Source: JAWXBK01 sp034439975 (GTDB taxonomy: Bacteria; Pseudomonadota; Alphaproteobacteria; Dongiales; Dongiaceae). Taken from it: a DNA stretch of 57,682 bases. Below, one piece after another: positions 34,078 through 43,762 of this stretch (within the stretch, counting starts at the first letter, position 1; each line of letters begins with the position of its first letter). The stretch spans positions 1 to 57,682 of the forward strand of contig JAWXBK010000094.1 of assembly GCA_034439975.1 (NCBI GenBank), read 5' to 3'. The position numbers and the translations under genes were made by a program. The notes under the pieces are model-generated. The model did no database searches. It was not told where the DNA came from and worked only from the letters and a program-made list of their open reading frames with translations.

Positions 34078-35040
34078 TCAGAGCAGCTTGAGCGCCGCCT
34101 CGATATCGGCGGGTTCGCCTACCGCCTGCGCCGCCAGATCGCGATCGATCCGCCGCACCAGGCCGCTCAATACCTTGCCGGCGCCAAGCTCGAACATCTG
34201 TTCGACGCCCGCTGCTTTCATTGCGAGTACGCTTTCGCGCCAACGCACCATGCCGGTCACTTGTTCCACCAGCAGATCGCGGATCGTATCCGGATCGCTG
34301 ACCGGCGCTGCGGTGATATTCGCCATCAGCGGCACCAACGGCTGGATCAGCGGAACGGCAACCAGCGCCTCCGCCATCTCGTCCGCTGCCGGCTGCATCA
34401 GCGCGCAGTGAAAGGGCGCGCTGACCGGCAGCATGACGCTGCGTTTGGCACCGCGCGCCGAGGCGAGAGCGATCGCGCGTTCGACGGCCGCCAGATGGCC
34501 GCTGACCACGACCTGGCCCGGCGCATTGTCGTTCGCGGTATCGCAGATCTGGGGACCGATTTCTTTCGGCGCCGATGAAGCGGCTTCCGCCGCGACCGCC
34601 TGCACGACATCCAATTCGAGGCCGAGCAGCGCCGCCATTGCGCCCTCGCCCACCGGAACCGCCCGCTGCATGGCGCTGCCGCGACGGCGCAGCAGCCGGG
34701 CGGCATCGCCCAGGCTGAACGCGCTGGCTGCGGCGAGTCCCGAATACTCCCCGAGAGAATGGCCGGCGACGAACGCGACCTTGTCGCGCAGATCGAGCCC
34801 GCCCTCTCGCTCCAGCACCCGAAGGACGGCCATCGAGACTGCCATCAGGGCGGGCTGGGCGTTCTCGGTCAGTCGCAAGTCGCTGTCCTCGCCCTCGAAC
34901 ATCAGCCGGCTCAGCCGCTGGCCAAGGGCGTCGTCGACCTCCTCGAAGACCTCGCGCGCGGCTGGGAAGGTTTCGGCGAGGGATTTGCCCATGCCGACGG
35001 CCTGCGAGCCCTGGCCGGGAAACAGGAACGCGCGCGCCAT
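34078..35040 (-). CDS. fabD: malonyl CoA-ACP transacylase
   Basis: A 320-residue FabD that moves malonyl groups from CoA to ACP. It opens AFLFPGQGSQAVGMG, has the active Ser95 in AGHSLGEYS, the Arg in the following RRRG helix, and the catalytic His in SAPFHCALM. It is the first gene of fabD-fabG-acpP-fabF-mltG. The spacer to the divergent rpsF is 271 bases and holds promoters for both directions. Confidence 0.97.
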   Translation of the reverse strand: MARAFLFPGQGSQAVGMGKSLAETFPAAREVFEEVDDALGQRLSRLMFEGEDSDLRLTENAQPALMAVSMAVLRVLEREGGLDLRDKVAFVAGHSLGEYSGLAAASAFSLGDAARLLRRRGSAMQRAVPVGEGAMAALLGLELDVVQAVAAEAASSAPKEIGPQICDTANDNAPGQVVVSGHLAAVERAIALASARGAKRSVMLPVSAPFHCALMQPAADEMAEALVAVPLIQPLVPLMANITAAPVSDPDTIRDLLVEQVTGMVRWRESVLAMKAAGVEQMFELGAGKVLSGLVRRIDRDLAAQAVGEPADIEAALKLL

Positions 35041-35083
35041 CCACTAGTCCCTTACAATGTGCGGAAATTGATCGCGGGCTGGC

Positions 35084-35113
35084 ATTGAAGGCGCGGGATT
35101 CCGGGCCTGTCAA
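35084..35113 (-). promoter_or_regulatory. probable promoter of fabD
   Basis: On the minus strand a perfect TTGACA (35108-35113) is followed after 18 bases by TTCAAT (35084-35089), 44 bases before the fabD start. The -35 is strong, the -10 weak and the spacing one base long. Confidence 0.5.
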
Positions 35114-35140
35114 GCAAGCCGCGCAGCGGTTTCCGGCCGC

Positions 35141-35168
35141 TTGCGGCCCCTATTTAAATGTGTATAGT
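35141..35168 (+). promoter_or_regulatory. probable promoter of the rpsF-rpsR-rplI operon
   Basis: TTGCGG (35141-35146) and TATAGT (35163-35168) are 16 bases apart, with an AT-rich spacer in otherwise GC-rich DNA. Transcription would start near 35175, giving a leader of about 137 bases before rpsF. Confidence 0.6.
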
Positions 35169-35210
35169 CCGCGCCTTCGCAAAACCGACTCCTTGCCGGT
35201 TTCGAGCGGC

Positions 35211-35284
35211 CGTCCCAGGCACGGGACGCCCCTCCGAGCCGGCTAGAGATGCGGCGACTGCCGGTTCGGCCGGCGCGGCGCATC
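35211..35284 (+). other. structured 5' leader of rpsF mRNA
   Basis: Two hairpins can form between the promoter and rpsF. One is CGTCCC/GGGACG (35211-35216 with 35223-35228). The other is a longer arm GATGCG/CGCATC (35248-35253 with 35279-35284) capped by GCCGG/CCGGC (35260-35264 with 35270-35274). In several bacteria the S6:S18 complex binds its own mRNA leader. I cannot confirm the conserved details of that motif here. Confidence 0.35.
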
Positions 35285-35311
35285 GTTCGATCAGCCAGAG
35301 GGAGCCACAGA

Positions 35312-35812
35312 GTGCCGTATTACGAGAACGTGTTCATCGCACGTCAGGACGCTTCGCCTGCCCAGGTGGAAGCCCTGACCGAAGGTTTCGCCACCGTCAT
35401 CACAGAAAATGGTGGCACGGTCGGCAAGCGCGAAAATTGGGGTCTGCGCAGCCTCGCCTATCGCATCAACAAGAATCGCAAGGGCCACTACACGCTCATG
35501 AACATCGACGCCCCTTCGGCGGCGGTGGTTGAGATGGAGCGGCTGATGCGGATCAACGAAGACGTGCTTCGCTATCTGACCATTCGCGTCGAGGCACTCG
35601 AAGAGGGTCCCTCGCCGATGATGCGCAGCCGCGATGAGCGCAGCGAGCGTGGCGACCGCGACCGCGGCGATCGGGGTGACCGCGGCGATCGCGGTGATCG
35701 CGGCGGCCGTCGCGATCGCGACGATCGGGGCGGACGTGACGATCGCGGCCCGCGCCGCGACAGCGCACCGCGCGATATCGAAGCTGACGCCGGCAAGGGA
35801 GACGTCGCATGA
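35312..35812 (+). CDS. rpsF: 30S ribosomal protein S6 with Arg/Asp/Gly-rich tail
   Basis: The first 100 or so residues are a normal S6 (PYYENVFIARQD, NWGLRSLAYRINKNRKGHY, MNIDAPSAAVVEMER). The protein then continues for about 60 residues of low-complexity Arg-Asp-Gly repeats (RGDRGDRGDRGDRGG and similar), giving 166 residues. The tail is encoded by 9-base tandem units. GTG 35312 is chosen because GAGGGAG stands 8 bases upstream and PYYENVF is the family start. It overlaps rpsR by 4 bases. S6 sits with S18 on the 30S platform. Confidence 0.95.
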   Translation: MPYYENVFIARQDASPAQVEALTEGFATVITENGGTVGKRENWGLRSLAYRINKNRKGHYTLMNIDAPSAAVVEMERLMRINEDVLRYLTIRVEALEEGPSPMMRSRDERSERGDRDRGDRGDRGDRGDRGGRRDRDDRGGRDDRGPRRDSAPRDIEADAGKGDVA

Positions 35813-36063
35813 GCGGTCCCACCGTTACCCGGGCCGGTTCCGGCCGGCCGCGTTTCCGTCGCCGCAAGAGCTGTCCGTTCAGCGGCCCGAACGCGCCGAA
35901 GATCGATTACAAGGATACGCGGCTGCTGCAGCGCTTCCTTTCCGAGCGCGGCAAGATCGTGCCGAGCCGCATCACCGCGGTTTCGGCCAAGCGCCAGCGT
36001 GAACTCTCACAGGCCATCAAGCGCTCGCGTTTTCTGGCGCTGCTGCCCTATTTGCTGAAGTAG
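35809..36063 (+). CDS. rpsR: 30S ribosomal protein S18
   Basis: An 84-residue S18 with RPRFRRRKSCPFSGPNAPKIDYKD, RLLQRFLSERGKIVPSRITAVSA and KRQRELSQAIKRSRFLALLPY, complete and of normal length. Its ATG overlaps the rpsF stop (ATGA), consistent with equal synthesis of the two partners. rplI follows after 7 bases. Confidence 0.98.
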   Translation: MSGPTVTRAGSGRPRFRRRKSCPFSGPNAPKIDYKDTRLLQRFLSERGKIVPSRITAVSAKRQRELSQAIKRSRFLALLPYLLK

Positions 36064-36070
36064 AGTCATC

Positions 36071-36679
36071 ATGGTCGAAGTCATCCTGCTCGAGCGCGTC
36101 GAGAAACTGGGCCAGATGGGCGACATCGTGAAGGTGCGCCCGGGCTTCGCGCGCAATTTCCTGTTGCCGCAGAAGAAGGCGCTGCGCGCAACCGAAAGCA
36201 ACAAGAAGCGATTCTCGGAGCAGCGCGTTCAGCTTGAAGCGGTCAACCTGCAGCGCCGTCAGGAAGCCGAGAAGGTTGCGCCGAGCCTCGACAACATGGT
36301 GGTCACGCTGATCCGCCAGGCCGGCGAAACCGGTCAGCTGTTCGGTTCCGCCACGACCCGCGACATCGCCGATGCAGTCAGCGCCAAGGGCGTCACGATC
36401 GGTCGGCAGCAGGTTCTGCTCGATCGGCCGATCAAGGAGCTGGGTCTGGTTCCGGTGCGTGTCGTTCTCCATCCGGAAGTGTCGGTGACGGTGACGGTCA
36501 ACGTCGCGCGGTCGCTCGACGAAGCGGAAGTTCAGTTGAAGACCGGCGCCGCCGTGGTCGGCGAGCGGGACGAGCCGGACGTCGATTATCTGGCCGACGA
36601 AGCGGCCGCCGAAGCAGCCGCCCAGGCGGTCAAGGAAGAGCCCTCGGGGGAGAGCGCTTCCGGCAAGGCGACGGACTAA
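36071..36679 (+). CDS. rplI: 50S ribosomal protein L9 with acidic C-terminal extension
   Basis: A 202-residue L9. The N-terminal domain VILLERVEKLGQMGDIVKVRPG with YG-like RNFLLPQKKALRAT, the long connecting helix (about residues 41-75) and the C-terminal rRNA-binding domain to about 150 are normal. A 50-residue acidic, Ala/Glu-rich tail (EPDVDYLADEAAAEAAAQAV) is extra compared with E. coli L9 (149 residues). It is the last gene of the rpsF operon. Confidence 0.97.
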   Translation: MVEVILLERVEKLGQMGDIVKVRPGFARNFLLPQKKALRATESNKKRFSEQRVQLEAVNLQRRQEAEKVAPSLDNMVVTLIRQAGETGQLFGSATTRDIADAVSAKGVTIGRQQVLLDRPIKELGLVPVRVVLHPEVSVTVTVNVARSLDEAEVQLKTGAAVVGERDEPDVDYLADEAAAEAAAQAVKEEPSGESASGKATD

Positions 36680-36749
36680 GGCAAACTCGGATGCCTGCAT
36701 CGCCGCATGGACGGCGGCGCCGGCTCTGATAATCTGTCGGTTCTCGATA

Positions 36750-36768
36750 TGCGGCCGTCCCGGCCGCA
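36750..36768. terminator. stem-loop after rplI
   Basis: TGCGGCCG (36750-36757) and CGGCCGCA (36761-36768) form a perfect 8-base stem with a 3-base loop in the rplI-cfa gap. No T-run follows, so termination may be weak or need Rho; it could also only protect the 3' end. Confidence 0.45.
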
Positions 36769-36803
36769 CGTCGGGTGGGAAAACCGGGAGGACGACGGCT
36801 ACG

Positions 36804-38036
36804 ATGTTGATCGCGGGCCTTTTGGGGCGGCTCGTGCGCGAAGGCCGCCTGACCGTCATCGATGCGGCGGGGCGCCGGCATGAAATTGCCGGCTCAGCGC
36901 CCGGGCCGGCCGTGACGATACGCCTGCATGACCGGCGCATCGAACGGCAGCTCCTCACCAATCCCAAGCTGCATTTTGGCGAAGCCTATATGGACGGCCG
37001 GATCACGGTCGAAGAAGGCACCCTCGCCGATGTGCTCGATCTGCTGACGCGAAACATGGCGGCGATCGAGAATGGCAGTATGCAGTCGCTTCGGAACTGG
37101 ATCGACAAGGCATTCCATTTCCTGCTCACCCACAACCCGGTCGGCCGCGCCCAGAAGAACGTCGCGCACCATTACGACCTGTCGGGCGCACTCTACGACC
37201 TGTTCCTTGACCAGGATCGGCAATATTCCTGCGCCTACTTCATGACCGACAATGACAGTCTCGAAGTGGCCCAACACAACAAGAAGCTCCATCTTGCGGC
37301 CAAGCTCCTGCTCGAACCCGGCCAGAAACTGCTCGATATCGGCAGCGGCTGGGGTGGCCTCGGTCTCTATCTTGCGAAGCTGGAACAGGTCGACGTCACC
37401 GGCGTCACGCTCTCGACCGAGCAGCAGAAGATCTCGCAGGCGCGCGCCGTCGAGGCCGGCCTCGCCGATCGGGTTCAATTTCACCTGCGCGACTACCGCC
37501 ATCAGATCGGCCAATTCGACCGAATCGTCTCGGTCGGCATGTTTGAACACGTCGGACCCGGCCACTATCGCGAGTTTTTCTCGAAAGCAAAGGACCTGCT
37601 GACTGAGGACGGCGTCATGTTGCTGCATTCGATCGGCCGCATGGAGCCGCCCGGTGCAACCAATCCCTGGATGCGAAAGTATATTTTTCCTGGCGGCTAT
37701 TCCCCCGCCCTGTCTGAAGTGTTGCGCACGGTCGAGGATGTCGGCTTGTGGGTAACCGATATCGAAATCCTGCGATTGCATTACGCGAAGACCTTGAACG
37801 AATGGTATCGCCGCTTCGTGCGCAACCGCGATCGCGTCAGAGCCCTCTATGACGAGCGTTTCTGCCGGATGTGGGAGTTCTATCTGCTCGGCTGCGAATA
37901 TGCGTTCCGCAATTTGGACCAAATGGTATTCCAAATACAGATCGCGCGCCGGCAGGACGCCGTACCGCTCACCCGCGAGTATATAACTGACTACGAACGG
38001 CAGAACGCCGCCAAAGTTGCGATCGCCGCATCCTGA
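36804..38036 (+). CDS. cfa: cyclopropane-fatty-acyl-phospholipid synthase family protein
   Basis: A 410-residue SAM-dependent enzyme acting on unsaturated acyl chains of membrane lipids. An N-terminal lipid-binding region (to about residue 110) is followed by the methyltransferase core with LLDIGSGWGGLGLYLA. The active-site set of E. coli Cfa is recognisable: Cys in QYSCAYF, Glu in GMFEHVG, His and Ile in LLHSIGR, Tyr in LHYAKTLNEWY. True cyclopropane synthase is most likely, though close relatives make other branched chains. GGGAGGA lies upstream at a long distance. A terminator follows. Confidence 0.92.
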   Translation: MLIAGLLGRLVREGRLTVIDAAGRRHEIAGSAPGPAVTIRLHDRRIERQLLTNPKLHFGEAYMDGRITVEEGTLADVLDLLTRNMAAIENGSMQSLRNWIDKAFHFLLTHNPVGRAQKNVAHHYDLSGALYDLFLDQDRQYSCAYFMTDNDSLEVAQHNKKLHLAAKLLLEPGQKLLDIGSGWGGLGLYLAKLEQVDVTGVTLSTEQQKISQARAVEAGLADRVQFHLRDYRHQIGQFDRIVSVGMFEHVGPGHYREFFSKAKDLLTEDGVMLLHSIGRMEPPGATNPWMRKYIFPGGYSPALSEVLRTVEDVGLWVTDIEILRLHYAKTLNEWYRRFVRNRDRVRALYDERFCRMWEFYLLGCEYAFRNLDQMVFQIQIARRQDAVPLTREYITDYERQNAAKVAIAAS

Positions 38037-38037
38037 C

Positions 38038-38059
38038 CGGCGACGATCGCCGCCTTTTT
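38038..38059 (+). terminator. Rho-independent terminator of cfa
   Basis: CGGCGA (38038-38043) pairs with TCGCCG (38047-38052) around a CGA loop, followed by CC and TTTTT (38055-38059). It begins directly after the cfa stop. Confidence 0.7.
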
Positions 38060-38076
38060 CTTGCCCGATATCCCCG

Positions 38077-38125
38077 TTAATCACAGCGACTCGGTGCTGG
38101 CTGTTAGGATCGATTGGCCCTAACA
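38077..38125 (+). promoter_or_regulatory. dnaB upstream region with GANTC site and dyad
   Basis: Within 60 bases of the dnaB start lie TTAATCACA (38077-38085, one mismatch to a DnaA box), GACTC (38088-38092, a CcrM methylation site) and an inverted repeat TGTTAGG/CCTAACA (38102-38108 with 38119-38125). Each is short and could be chance. Together with a GcrA regulator in this genome they suggest cell-cycle control of dnaB. Confidence 0.35.
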
Positions 38126-38135
38126 CTGGCTGATC

Positions 38136-39650
38136 ATGGAAACCTCACCGATGTCGAACAACGTTCGACCGCTGCGCACCGGCGCCGAGCGGGACACACC
38201 GCTCCGCACCCCGCCACATAATTACGAGGCGGAGCAGGCGCTGCTCGGCGCGATCCTCGGCAACAACCTCGTCTTCGACAAGGTGAACGAGTTTCTGCGG
38301 CCGGAGCATTTCGCCGACGCCGTGCACGGCCGCATCTACGATGCGATCGGCAAACTGGTGCAGCGCGGGCAGATCGCCAACCTGCTCACCCTGAAGAACA
38401 TCTTCGACCAGGATCCGGGCCTCGCCGATGCCGGCGGCGGCAAGTATCTCGAACGGCTGGCGAGCTCGCTCGTCACCATCGTCAATGCGGGCGACTATGC
38501 GCGCACCATTCACGATCTCTTTATTCGCCGCGAGTTGATCAATCTCGGCGAGGAAGTCGTCAATGAGGCCTACGGGTTCGACGCGGAAGAGACCGCGTCC
38601 GACCAGATCGAACGGGCCGAACAGAAGCTGTACGGGCTTTCGGAGACCGGGCGGACCGAAATCGGGCTTCGCACCTTCAATGACGCCCTGACCGGGGCCA
38701 TCGACATCGCCGAGGCCGCCCATCAGCGCCAGAGCCATGTGACGGGGGTCACGACCGGGCTCGGCGATATGGACCGCAAGCTCGGCGGGCTGCACCCCTC
38801 GGACCTGGTGATCCTCGCCGGCCGTCCCTCGATGGGCAAAACCGCGCTCGCCACGAACATGGCCTTCAATGCCGCCCGCGCCCATCACGAGAGTGGCGGC
38901 AAGGAGGGCGCGCAGGTTGCCTTCTTCTCGCTGGAAATGTCGGCCGAACAGCTCGCGACCCGTATTCTTGCCGAGCAGACCGGAATTTCCTCGGACCGGA
39001 TCCGGCGCGGCGACGTGAAGACCGACGATTTCTCGACGTTCGCCGCGGTTGCCTCGGAACTGCAGTATCTGCCGATGTACATCGACGACACGCCGGCGAT
39101 CTCGGTTTCGACATTGCGCACCCGCGCGCGCCGCCTCAAGCGTCAGCACGGGCTCGGGCTCATCGTCGTCGACTATCTGCAGCTCATGCGGCCGTCGACC
39201 CTGAACCGCAACGAGAACCGCGTGCAGGAAATCTCCGAGATCACGCGCGGCCTCAAGGCGGTCGCAAAGGAGCTGAACGTCCCGGTTCTTGCCCTCTCGC
39301 AGCTCAGCCGCGCCGTCGAACAGCGCGAAGACAAGCGCCCGCAGCTCGCCGACCTTCGGGAATCGGGCTCGATCGAGCAGGATTCAGACGTCGTCATGTT
39401 CATCTACCGCGAGCAATATTATCACGAGCGCGGCATTCCCCAGCAGCGCGAGGAGGAATCGCACGAGAAGTTCGCCGAGCGCATGCAGCGCTGGCAGGAT
39501 CGCGGCGAACGCATCCACAATGTTGCCGAAGTCATCATCGCCAAGCAGCGCCACGGCCCGATCGGCGTCATCGAACTCTTCTTCGATGGAATGGTGACGA
39601 AATTCGGCGATCTGGTACGACCCGATCAGCTTCCCGATGGCGACAACTGA
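38136..39650 (+). CDS. dnaB: replicative DNA helicase
   Basis: A 504-residue DnaB that unwinds DNA at the fork. The N-terminal collar domain (HNYEAEQALLGAILGNN to about residue 150) is followed by a linker and the RecA-like ATPase: Walker A AGRPSMGKTALA, ARRLKRQHGLGLIVVDYLQLM (Walker B) and LSQLSRAVEQREDKRPQLADL. A charged C-terminal stretch EQYYHERGIPQQREEESHEK is typical of alphaproteobacteria. ATG 38151 is an alternative start. It overlaps alr by 14 bases. Confidence 0.97.
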   Translation: METSPMSNNVRPLRTGAERDTPLRTPPHNYEAEQALLGAILGNNLVFDKVNEFLRPEHFADAVHGRIYDAIGKLVQRGQIANLLTLKNIFDQDPGLADAGGGKYLERLASSLVTIVNAGDYARTIHDLFIRRELINLGEEVVNEAYGFDAEETASDQIERAEQKLYGLSETGRTEIGLRTFNDALTGAIDIAEAAHQRQSHVTGVTTGLGDMDRKLGGLHPSDLVILAGRPSMGKTALATNMAFNAARAHHESGGKEGAQVAFFSLEMSAEQLATRILAEQTGISSDRIRRGDVKTDDFSTFAAVASELQYLPMYIDDTPAISVSTLRTRARRLKRQHGLGLIVVDYLQLMRPSTLNRNENRVQEISEITRGLKAVAKELNVPVLALSQLSRAVEQREDKRPQLADLRESGSIEQDSDVVMFIYREQYYHERGIPQQREEESHEKFAERMQRWQDRGERIHNVAEVIIAKQRHGPIGVIELFFDGMVTKFGDLVRPDQLPDGDN

Positions 39651-40749
39651 TCGCGCCACCGCCGTTCTCACCATCGACCTGGCGGCGGTCGCCGAGAACT
39701 TCCGGATCCTGCGGCAGCGGTTTGCCGGCAACTCACTCGGCGTCGCGGTCAAGGCCGACGCCTACGGGCTCGGTGCCGCTCAGGTCGCGCCCGCTTTGTG
39801 GCGCGCCGGTGCCCGACTGTTCTTTGTCGCATCGCTCGATGAAGGGATCGCGCTGCGCTCGACCTTGGCCGACGCGCGCATCGCCGTGCTGCATGGTCTG
39901 ACCACAGGTCCGGCGGACGTATTCGTCGAGCATCGCCTCCTGCCGGTGCATAACAGCATCGCCGAAATCGACGCCTGGCTCGCCGCGACATCCGGTTTGC
40001 CCGCCGGATTGCATATCGATACCGGCATCGCGCGGCTCGGCATGCCGCCGCGCGAAGTCGAGATGCTCGCCGGCACGAGCCGCATGGCGACACTGCCGCT
40101 CGATTTCGTCATGACCCATCTCGCCTGCGGCGACGATCCGGCTCACACGCTGAATACTAAGCAGTGCGATCGTTTCCGCGATGCCTGTGCCGTGCTCGCC
40201 ATTCCCGCCAGCGTGCCGCGCAGCCTGGTAGCGTCGGCCGGGATTTTTCTCGACCCTTCGTTCCATTTCGATCTTGGCCGGCCCGGGGCGGCGCTTTACG
40301 GCATCGCGACCCAGACAGGCCTGCCCAATCTGATGCGACCGGTCGTCGGCTTACGCGGAAAAATCCTGCAATTACGGGACGTTGACAGTGATTCGACCGT
40401 TGGATATGGTGCCACGCATCGGATGACCCGGCCGGGGCGGGTCGCTACCATCGGTGCCGGCTATGCCGACGGGCTGCTACGCACGCTCGGCAATCGCGGC
40501 TACGCCGTAGCCGGCGGCCGACTGGTTCCGGTGGTGGGGCGGGTTTCCATGGATCTCCTGACGATCGACGTGACCGATCTGCCCGATGCACTCGTGCGTC
40601 CGGGGCAGTTCGTCGATTTGATCGGGCCCGGCAATGAACTCGATTCGCTTGCAGCCCAAGCCGGCACCACCGGCTATGAGCTGCTCACGCTGCTCGGGTC
40701 GCGCTATGCGCGGCATTATCTGCCCGACATGCCCGGGCAGGCTGCCTGA
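39637..40749 (+). CDS. alr: alanine racemase
   Basis: A 370-residue PLP enzyme making D-alanine for peptidoglycan. The PLP-binding Lys is in AVKADAYGLGA (about residue 39). The catalytic Tyr on the other face is in TVGYGATHR (about residue 251). HIDTGIARLGM and the C-terminal beta domain (VGRVSMDLLTIDVTD) are complete. It starts inside the end of dnaB and its stop overlaps the mlaE start (TGATG), so dnaB-alr-mlaE-mlaF are probably cotranscribed. Confidence 0.96.
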   Translation: MATTDRATAVLTIDLAAVAENFRILRQRFAGNSLGVAVKADAYGLGAAQVAPALWRAGARLFFVASLDEGIALRSTLADARIAVLHGLTTGPADVFVEHRLLPVHNSIAEIDAWLAATSGLPAGLHIDTGIARLGMPPREVEMLAGTSRMATLPLDFVMTHLACGDDPAHTLNTKQCDRFRDACAVLAIPASVPRSLVASAGIFLDPSFHFDLGRPGAALYGIATQTGLPNLMRPVVGLRGKILQLRDVDSDSTVGYGATHRMTRPGRVATIGAGYADGLLRTLGNRGYAVAGGRLVPVVGRVSMDLLTIDVTDLPDALVRPGQFVDLIGPGNELDSLAAQAGTTGYELLTLLGSRYARHYLPDMPGQAA

Positions 40750-41522
40750 TGGGATTTGTCCAGGGCATCGGTCGCGGCACGCTGAACTCCTGCGAGCTGA
40801 TCGGGCGGCTCATACTGTTTGCCATGTTCGGCCTCCTTCATGTGATCAAGCCGCCTTACTACCCCCGGCTGATCCTGCGGCAGATGGTCGAAATCGGATT
40901 CTATTCGCTGCCGGTCGTCGGCCTGACCGCGATCTTCACTGGCATGGTGCTCGCGCTGCAGAGCTTTACCGGCTTCACCCGCTTCAACGCCGAACAGGCG
41001 ATCCCCAACGTCGTGGTGCTGTCGATCACCCGCGAGCTCGGTCCCGTACTCGCCGGACTGATGGTGGCGGGTCGAATTGGCGCCGCGATGGCGGCCGAGA
41101 TCGGCACCATGCGCGTCACCGACCAGATCGACGCGCTGGCCACACTCTCGACCAATCCGATGCGCTATCTCGTGGCGCCCCGTTTGCTCGCCGGCACGCT
41201 GATGCTGCCGCTGCTCGTCATAGTCGCCGACATCATCGGCGTGATGGGCGGTTATCTGGTCAGCGTCTATAAACTGGACTTCAACGCGATCACCTACATC
41301 ACGAACACGATGAACTTCGTCGAACCGCTCGACGTGATTTCCGGTCTGGTGAAGGCTGCCGCGTTCGGCTTTATCGTGGCGCTGATGGGCTGCTTTCATG
41401 GGTTCAACTCGCGCGGCGGTGCGCAGGGTGTCGGCATCGCCACGACCAACGCCGTCGTGTCGGCGTCGATCATGGTGCTGATCTTCAACTACATCATCAC
41501 CGAGCTGTTTTTCGCGACATGA
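40749..41522 (+). CDS. mlaE: MlaE family lipid ABC transporter permease
   Basis: A 257-residue membrane protein of the MlaE/TGD1 family with five to six helices. Conserved blocks include GFYSLPVVGLTAIFTGMVLALQ, RELGPVLAGLMVAGRIGAAMAAEIGTM and the final TTNAVVSASIMVLIFNYIIT. Mla systems move phospholipids between inner and outer membrane. mlaF follows with an ATGA overlap. The substrate-binding MlaD and an auxiliary lipoprotein, often next in line, are not here. Confidence 0.94.
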   Translation: MGFVQGIGRGTLNSCELIGRLILFAMFGLLHVIKPPYYPRLILRQMVEIGFYSLPVVGLTAIFTGMVLALQSFTGFTRFNAEQAIPNVVVLSITRELGPVLAGLMVAGRIGAAMAAEIGTMRVTDQIDALATLSTNPMRYLVAPRLLAGTLMLPLLVIVADIIGVMGGYLVSVYKLDFNAITYITNTMNFVEPLDVISGLVKAAAFGFIVALMGCFHGFNSRGGAQGVGIATTNAVVSASIMVLIFNYIITELFFAT

Positions 41523-42298
41523 ACGGAAAGCCGCCCAAGATAGAAATTCGCGGCCTGCATAAATCCTTCGGCCGCAAGCATGTGCTGCGCGGCGTGGACC
41601 TCGATGTGCCGCAGCATCAGTCTCTGGTGGTCATCGGCGGTTCCGGCACCGGCAAGTCGGTCATGCTGAAATGCATCCTCGGCCTGATCCAACCGGATGC
41701 GGGCTCGATCAAAATCGACGGCGAAGAGCTGGCTGAGATGAGCGGCTCGGAACGCCAGGCGGCGATGAGCAAAATCGGCATGCTGTTCCAGGGTGGCGCA
41801 TTGTTCGATTCGCTGCCGGTCTGGGAAAATGTCGCTTTCGGCCTGACGGCGGGCAAACGGATGCCGCGGCGCGAGGCCAAAGAAGTAGCCTTGCGCAACC
41901 TCGCCGCCGTGGGGCTCGGAGCCGAAGTCGGCGATCTGTCGCCCTCGGAGCTTTCCGGCGGCATGCAGAAGCGCGTGGCGCTGGCCCGGGCGATCGCGAC
42001 CGAACCCGAGATCATCTTCTTCGACGAGCCGACGACCGGACTCGATCCGATCATGGCCGATGTCATCAACGGTCTGATCCGGCTTTGCGTAGGCAAGCTG
42101 GGCGCCACGGCACTCTCGATCACGCACGACATGGGTAGTGTGCGGCGCATTGCCGATCGGGTCGCGATGCTGCATGACGGGCGGATCGTGTGGGAAGGAC
42201 CGGTCGATCGCATCGATCGCTCGGGCAATCCCTATGTCGACCAGTTCATCAACGGCCGGGCGGAAGGCCCGATCGAGATGCCGGTCCGGCCGCTCTGA
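41519..42298 (+). CDS. mlaF: MlaF family lipid ABC transporter ATPase
   Basis: A 259-residue ABC ATPase partner of MlaE. Walker A GGSGTGKSVMLK, the Q-loop GMLFQGGALFDSL typical of MlaF, signature LSGGMQKRVALARA, Walker B IIFFDEPTTGLDPI, and the switch His in SITHDMGSVRRIAD. Starts in the mlaE stop. radA follows 25 bases later on the same strand. Confidence 0.95.
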   Translation: MNGKPPKIEIRGLHKSFGRKHVLRGVDLDVPQHQSLVVIGGSGTGKSVMLKCILGLIQPDAGSIKIDGEELAEMSGSERQAAMSKIGMLFQGGALFDSLPVWENVAFGLTAGKRMPRREAKEVALRNLAAVGLGAEVGDLSPSELSGGMQKRVALARAIATEPEIIFFDEPTTGLDPIMADVINGLIRLCVGKLGATALSITHDMGSVRRIADRVAMLHDGRIVWEGPVDRIDRSGNPYVDQFINGRAEGPIEMPVRPL

Positions 42299-42323
42299 CG
42301 GGCTCTGCCCGGAAAGGATCCTG

Positions 42324-43745
<1,422 letters not shown>

Positions 43746-43762
43746 GCCGCGGGGGGACGCTG

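Noticed and set aside
35650..35760. CRISPR-like or minisatellite repeat
   Set aside because: The 9-base units are in frame within rpsF and encode the RGD tail; there are no spacers.
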